Part shown: piece by piece, positions 50,942 through 62,334 of the stretch
Layout: every line of letters begins with the position of its first letter
Position numbering within the stretch: the stretch's first letter is position 1
NCBI RefSeq assembly: GCF_902713425.1
Contig: NC_081245.1
Location: 2,903,108 to 2,967,107, forward strand
Length of the DNA: 64,000 nt
Reading direction: 5' to 3'
Source of the DNA: Acipenser ruthenus
Taxonomy: Eukaryota; Chordata; Actinopteri; Acipenseriformes; Acipenseridae
The notes under the pieces: model-generated
The model's input: the letters and a program-made list of their open reading frames with translations, nothing else
Told to the model about the DNA's origin: nothing
The model's database searches: none
Translations under genes and position numbers: made by a program

Positions 50942-52510
50942 TCAACGGCCACCTCCCCCCTTAAAAATCCAGCAGTCCAGGACAAAGTCTCGGGCTGGGA
51001 AGGGAGGCTTCAGTGGGCCCTTGGCTGGCAATGCTGTCAGCACCCCTGCCGGTAGTGGCACGGCTGACAGCCTGCTGGTCCATGCTTGCAGCGAACTTGC
51101 TGCAGGGGATGCTGGTCTCCTGACCTCACCCCCTTCCTTCGTAGCCGGTAGCTCCCCTTGGTGGGGCTCCGACCACAGTACTGCCGGCAGCGAAGAAGCT
51201 GCAGTGGGAGCAGGTCTCCAGACCTCCTCCCCCTTCTTTGTGGCCGACAGCTCCCCTTTCTGGGGCTCCGGCCACCGTACTCCCCATGGTGGAAGTACGG
51301 GAAGCAGAGACAGCTCCTGCTGTTCTGCTTCTGGCGGTGGTGGAGGCAGAGGCAGCTCCTGCTCCTCTGCTCCTGGAAGTGGCAGAGGCAGCTCCTGCTC
51401 CTCTGCTCCTTCCGGTGGTGGTGGCAGAGGCAAAGGCAGCTCCTGCTCCTCTGCTCCTTGCGGTGGTGGTGGTGGAGGCAGAGGCAGCTCCTGCTCCTCT
51501 GCTCCTTGCGGTGGTGGTGGCGGAGGCAGAGGCAGCTCCTGCTCCTCTGCTCCTGGAGGTGGTGGAGGCAGAGGCAGCTCCAGCTCCTCTGCTCCTGGCG
51601 GCGGTGGAGGCAGAGGCAGCTCCAGCTCCTCTGCTCCTGGAGGTGGTGGAGGCAGAGGCAGCTCCAGCTCCTCTGCTCCTGGCGGTGGTGGAGGCAGAGG
51701 CAGCTCCAGCTCCTCTGCTCCTGGTGGAGGTGGAACCAGCAGGTATTCACCCTCTGCTGGTGGAGGTGGGAGGGGCAAGCAGTCCTCCCACTGCGGTGGA
51801 GGTGGAACCAGCAGGCATTCACCCTCTGCTGGCAGCTTGGGTCCTAGGGCTGTGGAAGTCCCGACTTCCCTCTCTTCGGGCTGTGGACGCACCGACTCCT
51901 CCCTTTTGGGCTGTGGACACCCCGACTCCTCCCTGTTGGGCTGTGGACGCACCGACTCCTCCCTGTTGGGCTGTGGACGCACCGACTCCTCCCTGTTGGG
52001 CTGTGGACGTTCGGGCTCCTCCCACTCAGGCGTAGGACGTTCGGGCTCCTCCCACTCAGGCATAGGACGTTCGGGCTCCTCCCACTCAGGCGTAGGACGT
52101 TCGGGCTCCTCCCACTCAGGCGTAGGACGTTCGGGCTCCTCCCACTCAGGCGTAGGACGTTCGGGCTCCTCCCGCTTGGGCTGTGGACGCTCAGGCTCCT
52201 CCCGCTTGGGCTGTGGAGGCAAAACCAGCAGGCATTCTTCCTCTGCTGGTGGAGACGGGGACAGCAGGCATTCTTCCTCTGCTGGTGGGACTGCTACCTG
52301 GGCTGCTGTTCCACTTATAATTGCCTCCAGGTAGCTGAGGACCAAACCCACACCTTCCTCCCAGGTGCTTACGGTCTGTTCCCTTGCATAAGCCTCCCAT
52401 CGTTCCCTATCCATAAACTGCAGGAACCGGACGACTACTGGTATAGACTGGGCCTCCAGCCCAGCATTTTCCAGCATCCAGTCCCGCACTTTGATGGCGT
52501 CTTCTGCCAT
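50942..52510 (-). CDS. Gag-like / Pro-Glu-rich ORF of the LTR element
   Basis: A single frame fills nearly the whole internal region. From the first ATG outside the LTR (52,510) it encodes 522 residues. Residues 1-75 (MAEDAIKVRDWMLENAGLEA onwards) are a compact, mostly helical segment that could be a Gag-like or captured domain. The rest is low complexity: repeats of PERPTPEWEE type, then PPPPGAEELELPLPPP type. The third quarter is GC-rich with 36-51 base repeats. It may be a Gag-like product or a structural filler. No enzyme motif is visible. Confidence 0.6.
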   Translation of the reverse strand: MAEDAIKVRDWMLENAGLEAQSIPVVVRFLQFMDRERWEAYAREQTVSTWEEGVGLVLSYLEAIISGTAAQVAVPPAEEECLLSPSPPAEEECLLVLPPQPKREEPERPQPKREEPERPTPEWEEPERPTPEWEEPERPTPEWEEPERPMPEWEEPERPTPEWEEPERPQPNREESVRPQPNREESVRPQPNREESGCPQPKREESVRPQPEEREVGTSTALGPKLPAEGECLLVPPPPQWEDCLPLPPPPAEGEYLLVPPPPGAEELELPLPPPPPGAEELELPLPPPPPGAEELELPLPPPPPGAEELELPLPPPPPGAEEQELPLPPPPPPQGAEEQELPLPPPPPPQGAEEQELPLPLPPPPEGAEEQELPLPLPGAEEQELPLPPPPPEAEQQELSLLPVLPPWGVRWPEPQKGELSATKKGEEVWRPAPTAASSLPAVLWSEPHQGELPATKEGGEVRRPASPAASSLQAWTSRLSAVPLPAGVLTALPAKGPLKPPFPARDFVLDCWIFKGGGGR

Positions 52511-52593
52511 TTTTTTTTTTTTTAAATCCAAACTGCGGTTCCTGCTCTGGCCTGAGTCCTGGAGGCGCTGTCGATCCCACGCAGGACACGATG

Positions 52594-53195
52594 TGTCACA
52601 AAGACGGCCGGAGTGGGTGGCGTCAGACCAGAAACAGGAACACAAACGACAGAGAGATGGGGTTTTGGTAAAGCTGAGCGCGTGATTGCGCTCAGCATTT
52701 AATAAACAGAAAATAAAAGGTTTGAACACAATAAAAACACGGGACACGGCACTCGAGCCAAAACAAAAAGACAAACAAAACGTACTACACTTAAACAGAC
52801 AGACGAACAAACACGGTGAGTGAAAACACTTCTAATTTACGTTCTTACTTTGTTTTATTTTCTCCTTCTCTCTCTCCCGTTCTCCACTCACCGAACACCA
52901 ACCACGAGTGACTAAACGTGCATCTATTTATACTGTTTGTGCTGGGATTCAATTACTAATTAATTATTCACTTGAATCCCAGCACGTGAATTCATTACGT
53001 GAAACCCCGTGTTCACATATTATATTTTAAATGCACGTGCGTGATGTGCAATCCCGTGCCTAAATACAAATATACACTTTTTAAATACACGTGAAACACA
53101 GACCCGTTTATATCCCGTGTACCAATGACTATACACCAACATTAACACACGCACGCAACATACAAATGCACACAGGGACGGGGCACATTGCCACA
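52594..53195 (-). repeat. 5' LTR (element sense is minus)
   Basis: 602 bases, bounded by TG and CA on the minus strand, followed by the internal region. Practically identical to the 3' LTR. Confidence 0.88.
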
Positions 53196-54345
53196 TACAG
53201 AAACATTGAATCCTTTATAAACCTGTCTGTCTGTGTGAGACTCTCAGAGATACAGAAACATCGAATCCTTTATAAGCCTGTGTGTGTGAGACTCTCAGAG
53301 ATACAGAAACATCGAATCCTTTATAAGCCTGTGTGTGTGAGACTCTCAGAGATACAGAAACATCGAATCCTTTATAAACCTGTCTGTCTGTGTGAGACTC
53401 TCAGAGATACAGAAACATTGAATCCTTTATAAACCTGTCTGTCTGTGTGAGACTCTCAGAGATACAGAAACATCAAATCCTTTATAAACCTGTCTGTGTG
53501 AGACTCTCAGAGATACAGAAACATTGAATCCTTTATAAACCTGTCTGTGTGAGACTCTCAGAGATACAGAAACATCGAATCCTTTATAAACCTGTCTGTC
53601 TGTGTGAGACTCTCAGAGATACAGAAACATCGAATCCTTTATAAACCTGTCTGTGTGAGACTCTCAGAGATACAGAAACATCGAATCCTTTATAAACCTG
53701 TGTGTGTGAGACTCTCAGAGATACAGAAACATTGAATCCTTTATAAACCTGTCTGTGTGAGACTCTCAGAGATACAGAAACATTGAATCCTTTATAAACC
53801 TGTCTGTCTGTGTGAGACTCTCAGAGATACAGAAACATCGAATCCTTTATAAGCCTGTGTGTGTGAGACTCTCAGAGATACAGAAACATCGAATCCTTTA
53901 TAAACCTGTCTGTCTGTGTGAGACTCTCAGAGATACAGAAACATTGAATCCTTTATAAACCTGTCTGTCTGTGTGAGACTCTCAGAGATACAGAAACATC
54001 AAATCCTTTATAAACCTGTCTGTGTGAGACTCTCAGAGATACAGAAACATTGAATCCTTTATAAACCTGTCTGTGTGAGACTCTCAGAGATACAGAAACA
54101 TCGAATCCTTTATAAACCTGTCTGTCTGAGACTCTCAGAGATACAGAAACATCGAATCCTTTATAAACCTGTCTGTCTGTGTGAGACTCTCAGAGATACA
54201 GAAACATCGAATCCTTTATAAACCTGTCTGTGTGAGACTCTCAGAGATACAGAAACATCGAATCCTTTATAAACCTGTGTGTGTGAGACTCTCAGAGATA
54301 CAGAAACATTGCTATCCTTTATAAACCTGTCTGTGTGAGACTGTA
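53196..54345 (+). repeat. 51-55 bp minisatellite, right part, about 22 copies
   Basis: Continuation of the array at 45,637-50,307 after the LTR element; the first unit completes the one broken by the insertion. Two copies of the CATCAAATCC higher-order block lie here, at about 53,444 and 53,970. Confidence 0.96.
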
Positions 54346-54414
54346 AGAACAGGAGATGCATTATTGTGTATGAATGTTTAAATGCCGTGTGTGTAAATCT
54401 TACATAGTGGAATC

Positions 54415-54420
54415 AATAAA
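54415..54420 (+). terminator. Candidate poly(A) signal after the minisatellite
   Basis: AATAAA in AATCAATAAAGGGACG. I saw no good plus-strand signal between the membrane-protein stop codon (45,606) and the LTR insertion, so before the insertion this may have ended a 3' UTR of about 5.9 kb. The LTR carries an AATAAA at 50,415 that could now act earlier. Confidence 0.3.
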
Positions 54421-55178
54421 GGGACGATGTTAAATTCTGAATTGCTGTTTGGACATGAACCATTATAATCTCTATGAATCACAAACTCACAGCACATAGT
54501 TTCTGACTCGGACTAAGAACAGCCTTTTATGTGTTTTTTTTTTATTAGGAGCAAGAATAATAAAAGACAATTCAATGAATTAAAAACAAACAGAAAATGA
54601 TAAGCCCCTTTATCGCACCTCCAAGACAGCTCGGAAACTGGGGATGCACGAAAAAATACTGCAAGAGATTTTAGATATCATCTTCCTAACTGAAACGAAT
54701 GTAATAATGGGGTTCTGTGAGCCCTTCGGTGCGATTTACCGTTTTCAGAGTTTGGGTGCTTCTTGTGTTTTCATGCAGCTGCCCGCCTTGACGGAATCAA
54801 TTCATTTCTCCAATACTGAGAGGAATCATTTATTATCAATCTCTCTCGTATTCTGATTCCGCGTCTGGTCCACAGATGAGAATGCCGTGCTCTGGATATC
54901 TAGAGCAGACCGTTCTTCTAGATAAATCAGCCGGTCTCGTTGTGAAGGTGTCGTCAGTGAACCTGAATCGCACGCCCCGGGAGTGAATCGCAAGGGAGGA
55001 TGTCCTGAATCCCGTCGCAGTGACCCGTGAAGCGCCGCTGCGTCACTTCAGAACGGGCTGCTGCCACGTCATTTCTGACATCCAAAATCTCTCCTGATAT
55101 TTAAATGTTCTCTTTCACTACATCGTCATGGTTACTTCCTCTCATTCTGTTAAGATATTGTACATTTCATACAGGGTA
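54421..55178. other. 3' side of the zinc-finger gene, no other gene seen
   Basis: Intergenic; likely contains the 3' UTR of the minus-strand zinc-finger gene. No recognised repeat. Confidence 0.5.
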
Positions 55179-56357
55179 TCAGTTCTCTCCTGTGTGAACT
55201 CTCTGGTGTCTTTTAAGATACTGTAACTGCCTGAAGCTCCTCCCACAGTCAGCGCAGACATACGGTTTCTCTCCTGTGTGAATTCTCTGGTGTCTTTTAA
55301 GATACTGTAACTGACTGAAGCTCCTCCCACACTCAGTGCAGTGGTACGGTTTCTCTCCTGTGTGAATTTGTTGGTGCGTTTGAAGATTTTGTAAGTGATG
55401 GAAGCTCTTCCCGCATTGATCACAGCGGTGCGGTTTGTCGCCCGTGTGAATTCGACCGTGTCTTTTAAAATTTCCTACATCGGCGAAGCTCTTCCCGCAT
55501 TGATCACAGCGGTGCGGTTTGTCGCCCGTGTGAATTCGACCGTGTCTTTTAAAATTTCCTACATCGGCGAAGCTCTTCCCGCATTGATCACAGCGGTGCG
55601 GTTTCTCACCCGTGTGAATTTGCTGGTGTCTTTTAAGATGTTCTGACTGAGTGAAGTTGCTCCCACAGTCAGCGCAGCGATACGGTTTCTCTCCTGTGTG
55701 AACTAGACCGTGTCTTTTAAGAACTCCAGATTGAGTGAAGCTCTTCCCGCACTCAGCACAGCGATGTGGTTTCTCTGCTTTGTGAATTCGCTGGTGTAAT
55801 TTAACACTTTGTAATTGAGTGAAACTCTTCCCACAGTCAGCACAGCGATACGGTTTCTCTCCCGTGTGAATCTGCTGGTGTCTTTTAAGAACTCTAAATT
55901 GAGTGAAACTCTTCCCACAGTCAGCACAGCGATACGGTTTCTCTCCCGTGTGAATTCGCTTGTGTCTTTTCCCTAATGCTGCTTCATATAATAAAGCCTC
56001 ATTCTCAGATACTGCTGGTTTAACAGGTAGCAGTTCAGGGGCCTCCCCTTTAATTGGGACAGGCTCCAGTTCAGGGGCCTCCCCTTTAATGCAGACAGGT
56101 TGTAGTTCAGGGGCCTGCCCTTTAATGGACACAGGTTCTAGTTCAGGGGCCTCCCCTTTAATGGACACAGGTTCTAGTTCAGGGACCTCCCCTTTAATGC
56201 AGACAGGTTCTAGTTCAAGGGCCTCCCCTTTAATGGACACAGGTTCTAGTTCAGAGGCCTCCCCTTTAATGGACACAGGTTCTAGTTCAGGGGCCTCCCC
56301 TTTAATGGACACAGGTTCCAGTTCAGTCGCCTCCCCTTTAATGTGAGAAGATGCCAT
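55179..56357 (-). CDS. C2H2 zinc-finger protein with nine fingers and an IKGE repeat
   Basis: Predicted DNA-binding transcription factor, 392 residues, in one exon. Residues 2-110 are nine copies of a 12-residue unit ([12 protein letters not shown] type); eight carry IKGE, the perfect SUMO-acceptor consensus, and one IKGQ. Next come a short linker, a finger remnant ([11 protein letters not shown]) and nine complete C2H2 fingers joined by TGEKP/TGDKP linkers, ending HTGEN. Fingers 5 and 6 are identical at the protein level and in DNA (84-bp tandem duplication at 55,421-55,588). The frame remains open upstream of the ATG for 15 codons to a good acceptor (TTTTCCAG) at 56,405, so translation may begin in an earlier exon. 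Fish zinc-finger genes of this kind are numerous and fast-evolving; nuclear repressor activity through SUMO is an inference. No KRAB or BTB domain is visible. Confidence 0.9.
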   Translation of the reverse strand: MASSHIKGEATELEPVSIKGEAPELEPVSIKGEASELEPVSIKGEALELEPVCIKGEVPELEPVSIKGEAPELEPVSIKGQAPELQPVCIKGEAPELEPVPIKGEAPELLPVKPAVSENEALLYEAALGKRHKRIHTGEKPYRCADCGKSFTQFRVLKRHQQIHTGEKPYRCADCGKSFTQLQSVKLHQRIHKAEKPHRCAECGKSFTQSGVLKRHGLVHTGEKPYRCADCGSNFTQSEHLKRHQQIHTGEKPHRCDQCGKSFADVGNFKRHGRIHTGDKPHRCDQCGKSFADVGNFKRHGRIHTGDKPHRCDQCGKSFHHLQNLQTHQQIHTGEKPYHCTECGRSFSQLQYLKRHQRIHTGEKPYVCADCGRSFRQLQYLKRHQRVHTGEN

Positions 56358-56404
56358 TTCTGAGACTTGCCTTCTGTCCCGATATTCCAGTTTCGGATCA
56401 ATGC
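56358..56404 (-). CDS. Possible in-frame 5' extension of the zinc-finger exon
   Basis: From the acceptor at 56,405 to the ATG the frame reads [15 protein letters not shown] without a stop. It is either 5' UTR or coding continuation from an upstream exon that must lie beyond the 43-bp array. Confidence 0.45.
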
Positions 56405-56488
56405 CTGGAAAACCGAAAGTAAGTTTTTATCATTTAACACATGAAATGAAAAAACATCCCATAATAAACATTTATTATAACCCTTTAG

Positions 56489-59400
56489 TGACCATGATGG
56501 TGTAAAAACAGTCACACTGCAGAGTCACTGTGGACCGGGATGCTGTAAACACAGTCACACTGCAGAGTCACTGTGGACCGGGATGCTGTAAACACAGTCA
56601 CACTGCAGAGTCACTGTGGACTGTGATGGTGTAAACACAGTCACACTGCAGAGTCACTGTGGACCGGGATGCTGTAAACACAGTCACACTGCAGAGTCAC
56701 TGTGGACCGGGATGCTGTAAACAGTCACACTGCAGAGTCACTGTGGACCGTGATGCTGTAAACACAGTCACACTGCAGAGTCACTGTGGACCGGGATGCT
56801 GTAAACACAGTCACGCTGCAGAGTCACTGTGGACCGGGATGCTGTAAACACAGTCACGCTGCAGAGTCACTGTGGACCGTGATGGTGTAAACACAGTCAC
56901 GCTGCAGAGTCACTGTGGACCGTGATGGTGTAAACACAGTCACGCTGCAGAGTCACTGTGGACCGTGATGGTGTAAACACAGTCACGCTGCAGAGTCACT
57001 GTGGACCGTGATGGTGTAAACACAGTCACGCTGCAGAGTCACTGTGGACCGTGATGGTGTAAACACAGTCACGCTGCAGAGTCACTGTGGACCGGGATGC
57101 TGTAAACACAGTCACACTGCAGAGTCACTGTGGACCGGGATGCTGTAAACAGTCACACTGCAGAGTCACTGTGGACCGTGATGCTGTAAACACAGTCACA
57201 CTGCAGAGTCACTGTGGACCGGGATGCTGTAAACACAGTCACGCTGCAGAGTCACTGTGGACCGTGATGGTGTAAACACAGTCACGCTGCAGAGTCACTG
57301 TGGACCGTGATGGTGTAAACACAGTCACGCTGCAGAGTCACTGTGGACCGTGATGGTGTAAACACAGTCACGCTGCAGAGTCACTGTGGACCGTGATGGT
57401 GTAAACACAGTCACGCTGCAGAGTCACTGTGGACCGTGATGGTGTAAACACAGTCACGCTGCAGAGTCACTGTGGACCGTGATGGTGTAAACACAGTCAC
57501 GCTGCAGAGTCACTGTGGACCGTGATGGTGTAAACACAGTCACGCTGCAGAGTCACTGTGGACCGTGATGGTGTAAACACAGTCACGCTGCAGAGTCACT
57601 GTGGACCGTGATGGTGTAAACACAGTCACGCTGCAGAGTCACTGTGGACCGTGATGGTGTAAACACAGTCACGCTGCAGAGTCACTGTGGACCGTGATGG
57701 TGTAAACACAGTCACGCTGCAGAGTCACTGTGGACCGTGATGGTGTAAACACAGTCACGCTGCAGAGTCACTGTGGACCGTGATGGTGTAAACACAGTCA
57801 CGCTGCAGAGTCACTGTGGACCGTGATGGTGTAAACACAGTCACGCTGCAGAGTCACTGTGGACCGTGATGGTGTAAACACAGTCACGCTGCAGAGTCAC
57901 TGTGGACCGTGATGGTGTAAACACAGTCACGCTGCAGAGTCACTGTGGACCGTGATGGTGTGAACACAGTCACGCTGCAGAGTCACTGTGGACCGTGATG
58001 GTGTAAACACAGTCACGCTGCAGAGTCACTGTGGACCGTGATGGTGTAAACACAGTCACGCTGCAGAGTCACTGTGGACCGTGATGGTGTAAACACAGTC
58101 ACGCTGCAGAGTCACTGTGGACCGTGATGGTGTAAACACAGTCACGCTGCAGAGTCACTGTGGACCGTGATGGTGTAAACACAGTCACGCTGCAGAGTCA
58201 CTGTGGACCGTGATGGTGTAAACACAGTCACGCTGCAGAGTCACTGTGGACCGTGATGGTGTAAACACAGTCACGCTGCAGAGTCACTGTGGACCGTGAT
58301 GGTGTAAACACAGTCACGCTGCAGAGTCACTGTGGACCGTGATGCTGTAAACACAGTCACGCTGCAGAGTCACTGTGGACCGTGATGGTGTAAACACAGT
58401 CACGCTGCAGAGTCACTGTGGACCGTGATGCTGTAAACACAGACACGCTGCAGAGTCACTGTGGACCGTGATGGTGTAAACACAGTCACACTGCAGAGTC
58501 ACTGTGGACCGTGATGCTGCAAACACAGTCACACTGCAGAGTCACTGTGGACCGGGATGGTGTAAACACAGACACACTGCAGAGTCACTGTGGACCGTGA
58601 TGGTGCAAACACAGTCACACTGCAGAGTCACTGTGGACCGTGATGGTGTAAACACAGTCACACTGCAGAGTCACTGTGGACCGTGATGGTGTAAACACAG
58701 ACACACTGCAGAGTCACTGTGGACCGTGATGGTGTAAACACAGTCACACTGCAGAGTCACTGTGGACCGTGATGGTGTAAACACAGTCACACTGCAGAGT
58801 CACTGTGGACCGTGATGGTGTAAACACAGTCACGCTGCAGAGTCACTGTGGACCGTGATGGTGTAAACACAGTCACGCTGCAGAGTCACTGTGGACCGTG
58901 ATGGTGTAAACACAGTCACGCTGCAGAGTCACTGTGGACCGTGATGGTGTAAACACAGTCACGCTGCAGAGTCACTGTGGACCGTGATGGTGTAAACACA
59001 GTCACGCTGCAGAGTCACTGTGGACCGTGATGGTGTAAACACAGTCACGCTGCAGAGTCACTGTGGACCGTGATGGTGTAAACACAGTCACGCTGCAGAG
59101 TCACTGTGGACCGTGATGGTGTAAACACAGTCACGCTGCAGAGTCACTGTGGACCGTGATGGTGTAAACACAGTCACGCTGCAGAGTCACTGTGGACCGT
59201 GATGGTGTAAACACAGTCACGCTGCAGAGTCACTGTGGACAGTGATGGTGTAAACACAGTCACGCTGCAGAGTCACTGTGGACCGTGATGGTGTAAACAC
59301 AGTCACGCTGCAGAGTCACTGTGGAACGTGATGGTGTAAACACAGTCACGCTGCAGAGTCACTGTGGACCGTGATGGTGTAAACACAGTCACGCTGCAGA

Positions 59401-62236
59401 GTCACTGTGGACCGGGATGGTGTAAACACAGTCACGCTGCAGAGTCACTGTGGACCGTGATGGTGTAAACACAGTCACGCTGCAGAGTCACTGTGGACCG
59501 TGATGGTGTAAACACAGTCACGCTGCAGAGTCACTGTGGACCGTGATGGTGTAAACACAGTCACGCTGCAGAGTCACTGTGGACCGTGATGCTGTAAACA
59601 CAGACACACTGCAGAGTCACTGTGGACAGTGATGGTGTAAACACAGTCACACTGCAGAGTCACTGTGGACTGTGATGGTGTAAACACAGTCACACTGCAG
59701 AGTCACTGTGGACCGGGATGGTGTAAACACAGACACACTGCAGAGTCACTGTGGACCGGGATGGTGTAAACACAGACACACTGCAGAGTCACTGTGGACA
59801 GTGATGGTGTAAACACTGTCACACTGCAGAGTCACTGTTGACCGTGATGGTGTAAACACAGTCACACTGCAGAGTCACTGTGGACCGGGATGGTGTAAAC
59901 ACAGTCACACTGCAGAGTCACTGTGGACAGTGATGGTGTAAACACAGTCACACTGCAGAGTCACTGTGGACCGTGATGCTGTAAACACAGACACACTGCA
60001 GAGTCACTGTGGACAGTGATGGTGTAAACACAGTCACACTGCAGTCACTGTGGACCGTGATGGTGTAAACACAGACACACTGCAGAGTCACTGTGGACAG
60101 TGATGGTGTAAACACAGTCACACTGCAGAGTCACTGTGGACCGTGATGGTGTAAACACAGTCACACTGCAGAGTCACTGTGGACTGTGATGGTGTAAACA
60201 CAGTCACACTGCAGAGTCACTGTGGACTGTGATGGTGTAAACACAGTCACACTGCAGAGTCACTGTGGACTGTGATGGTGTAAACACAGTCACACTGCAG
60301 AGTCACTGTGGACTGTGATGCTGTAAACACAGTCACACTGCAGAGTCACTGTGGACCGTGATGGTGTAAACACAGTCACACTGCAGAGTCACTGTGGACC
60401 GTGATGGTGTAAACACAGTCACACTGCAGAGTCACTGTGGACCGTGATGCTGTAAACACAGTCACACTGCAGAGTCACTGTGGACCGTGATGGTGTAAAC
60501 ACAGTCACACTGCAGAGTCACTGTGGACAGTGATGGTGTAAACACAGTCACACTGCAGAGTCACTGTGGACCGTGATGGTGTAAACACAGTCACACTGCA
60601 GAGTCACTGTGGACCGTGATGGTGTAAACACAGTCACACTGCAGAGTCACTGTGGACCGGGATGGTGTAAACACAGTCACACTGCAGAGTCACTGTGGAC
60701 TGTGATGGTGTAAACAGTCACACTGCAGAGTCACTGTGGACTGTGATGGTGTAAACACAGTCACACTGCAGAGTCACTGTGGACTGTGATGGTGTAAACA
60801 CAGTCACACTGCAGAGTCACTGTGGACAGTGATGGTGTAAACACAGTCACACTGCAGAGTCACTGTGGACTGTGATGCTGTAAACACAGTCACACTGCAG
60901 AGTCACTGTGGACAGTGATGGTGTAAACACAGTCACACTGCAGAGTCACTGTGGACTGTGATGGTGTAAACACAGTCACACTGCAGAGTCACTGTGGACT
61001 GTGATGGTGTAAACACAGACACACTGCAGAGTCACTGTGGACAGTGATGGTGTAAACACAGTCACACTGCAGAGTCACTGTGGACTGTGATGGTGTAAAC
61101 ACAGTCACACTGCAGAGTCACTGTGGACTGTGATGCTGTAAACACAGACACACTGCAGAGTCACTGTGGACAGTGATGGTGTAAACACAGTCACACTGCA
61201 GAGTCACTGTGGACTGTGATGGTGTAAACACAGTCACACTGCAGAGTCACTGTGGACTGTGATGGTGTAAACACAGACACACTGCAGAGTCACTGTGGAC
61301 AGTGATGGTGTAAACACAGTCACACTGCAGAGTCACTGTGGACCGTGATGCTGTAAACACAGACACACTGCAGAGTCACTGTGGACCGTGATGGTGTAAA
61401 CACAGTCACACTGCAGAGTCACTGTGGACCGTGATGGTGTAAACACAGACACACTGCAGAGTCACTGTGGACAGTGATGGTGTAAACACAGTCACACTGC
61501 AGAGTCACTGTGGACTGTGATGGTGTAAACACAGACACACTGCAGAATCACTGTGGACAGTGATGGTGTAAACACAGTCACACTGCAGAGTCACTGTGGA
61601 CCGTGATGCTGTAAACACAGACACACTGCAGAGTCACTGTGGACCGTGATGGTGTAAACACAGTCACACTGCAGAGTCACTGTGGACCGTGATGGTGTAA
61701 ACACAGACACACTGCAGAGTCACTGTGGACAGTGATGGTGTAAACACAGACACACTGCAGAGTCACTGTGGACAGTGATGGTGTAAACACAGACACACTG
61801 CAGAGTCACTGTGGACCGTGATGGTGTAAACACAGTCACGCTGCAGAGTCACTGTGGACCGGGATGCTGTAAACACAGTCACGCTGCAGAGTCACTGTGG
61901 ACCGTGATGGTGTAAACACAGACACACTGCAGAGTCACTGTGGACCGTGATGGTGTAAACACAGTCACACTGCAGAGTCACTGTGGACCGTGATGGTGTA
62001 AACACAGTCACACTGCAGAGTCACTGTGGACCGGGATGCTGTAAACACAGTCACGCTGCAGAGTCACTGTGGACCGTGATGGTGTAAACACAGACACACT
62101 GCAGAGTCACTGTGGACCGGGATGGTGTAAACACAGTCACACTGCAGAGTCACTGTGGACAGTGATGGTGTAAACAGTCAAATTGCAGAGTCACTGTGGA
62201 CAGTGATGGTGTAAACACAGACACACTGCAGAGTCA
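56489..62236. repeat. 43-bp minisatellite, about 134 copies
   Basis: Unit GTGATGGTGTAAACACAGTC plus ACGCTGCAGAGTCACTGTGG plus ACC, 43 bases. Two main variants exist: CACACTGCAG, common at both edges, and CACGCTGCAG, nearly fixed in the middle (about 56,810-58,480 and 58,820-59,580). It starts about 85 bases upstream of the zinc-finger splice acceptor, so it is probably intronic in that gene. Confidence 0.97.
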
Positions 62237-62334
62237 TTCGAATCGGACGACCCAGCAAATCGGAAGCTGTGGGCTGCATGGAGCTCCGTCCATCTCAGGG
62301 ACTTCCTGTGAGTGATGCTGATCCCTTCTGAAAG
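62237..62334. other. Short unique spacer
   Basis: Unique sequence between the 43-bp array and a foldback element; nothing recognised. Confidence 0.5.

Larger units (their letters stand above)
50308..53195 (-). mobile_element. Young non-autonomous LTR retroelement inserted in the minisatellite
   Basis: Two direct repeats of 602 bases (50,308-50,909 and 52,594-53,195) flank 1.68 kb of internal sequence. On the minus strand the repeats start TGTGGC and end TTTGTGACA, a TG..CA pair, and contain a TATAAATAG promoter-like motif and an AAAATAAAA stretch. The target duplication is TACAG (left flank GATACAG, right flank TACAGAAAC). By eye the two LTRs differ at only one position, so the insertion is very recent. 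A purine tract, AAGGGGGGG, precedes the 3' LTR. There is no reverse transcriptase, integrase or protease, so it must rely on a partner element. As a non-autonomous element it looks whole. The family cannot be assigned from the visible parts. Confidence 0.88.

Noticed and set aside
50805-52334. Plus-strand Gly/Ser-rich frame of 509 residues and related frames
   Set aside because: Antisense shadow of the Pro/Glu-rich frame of the LTR element, which runs on the minus strand.
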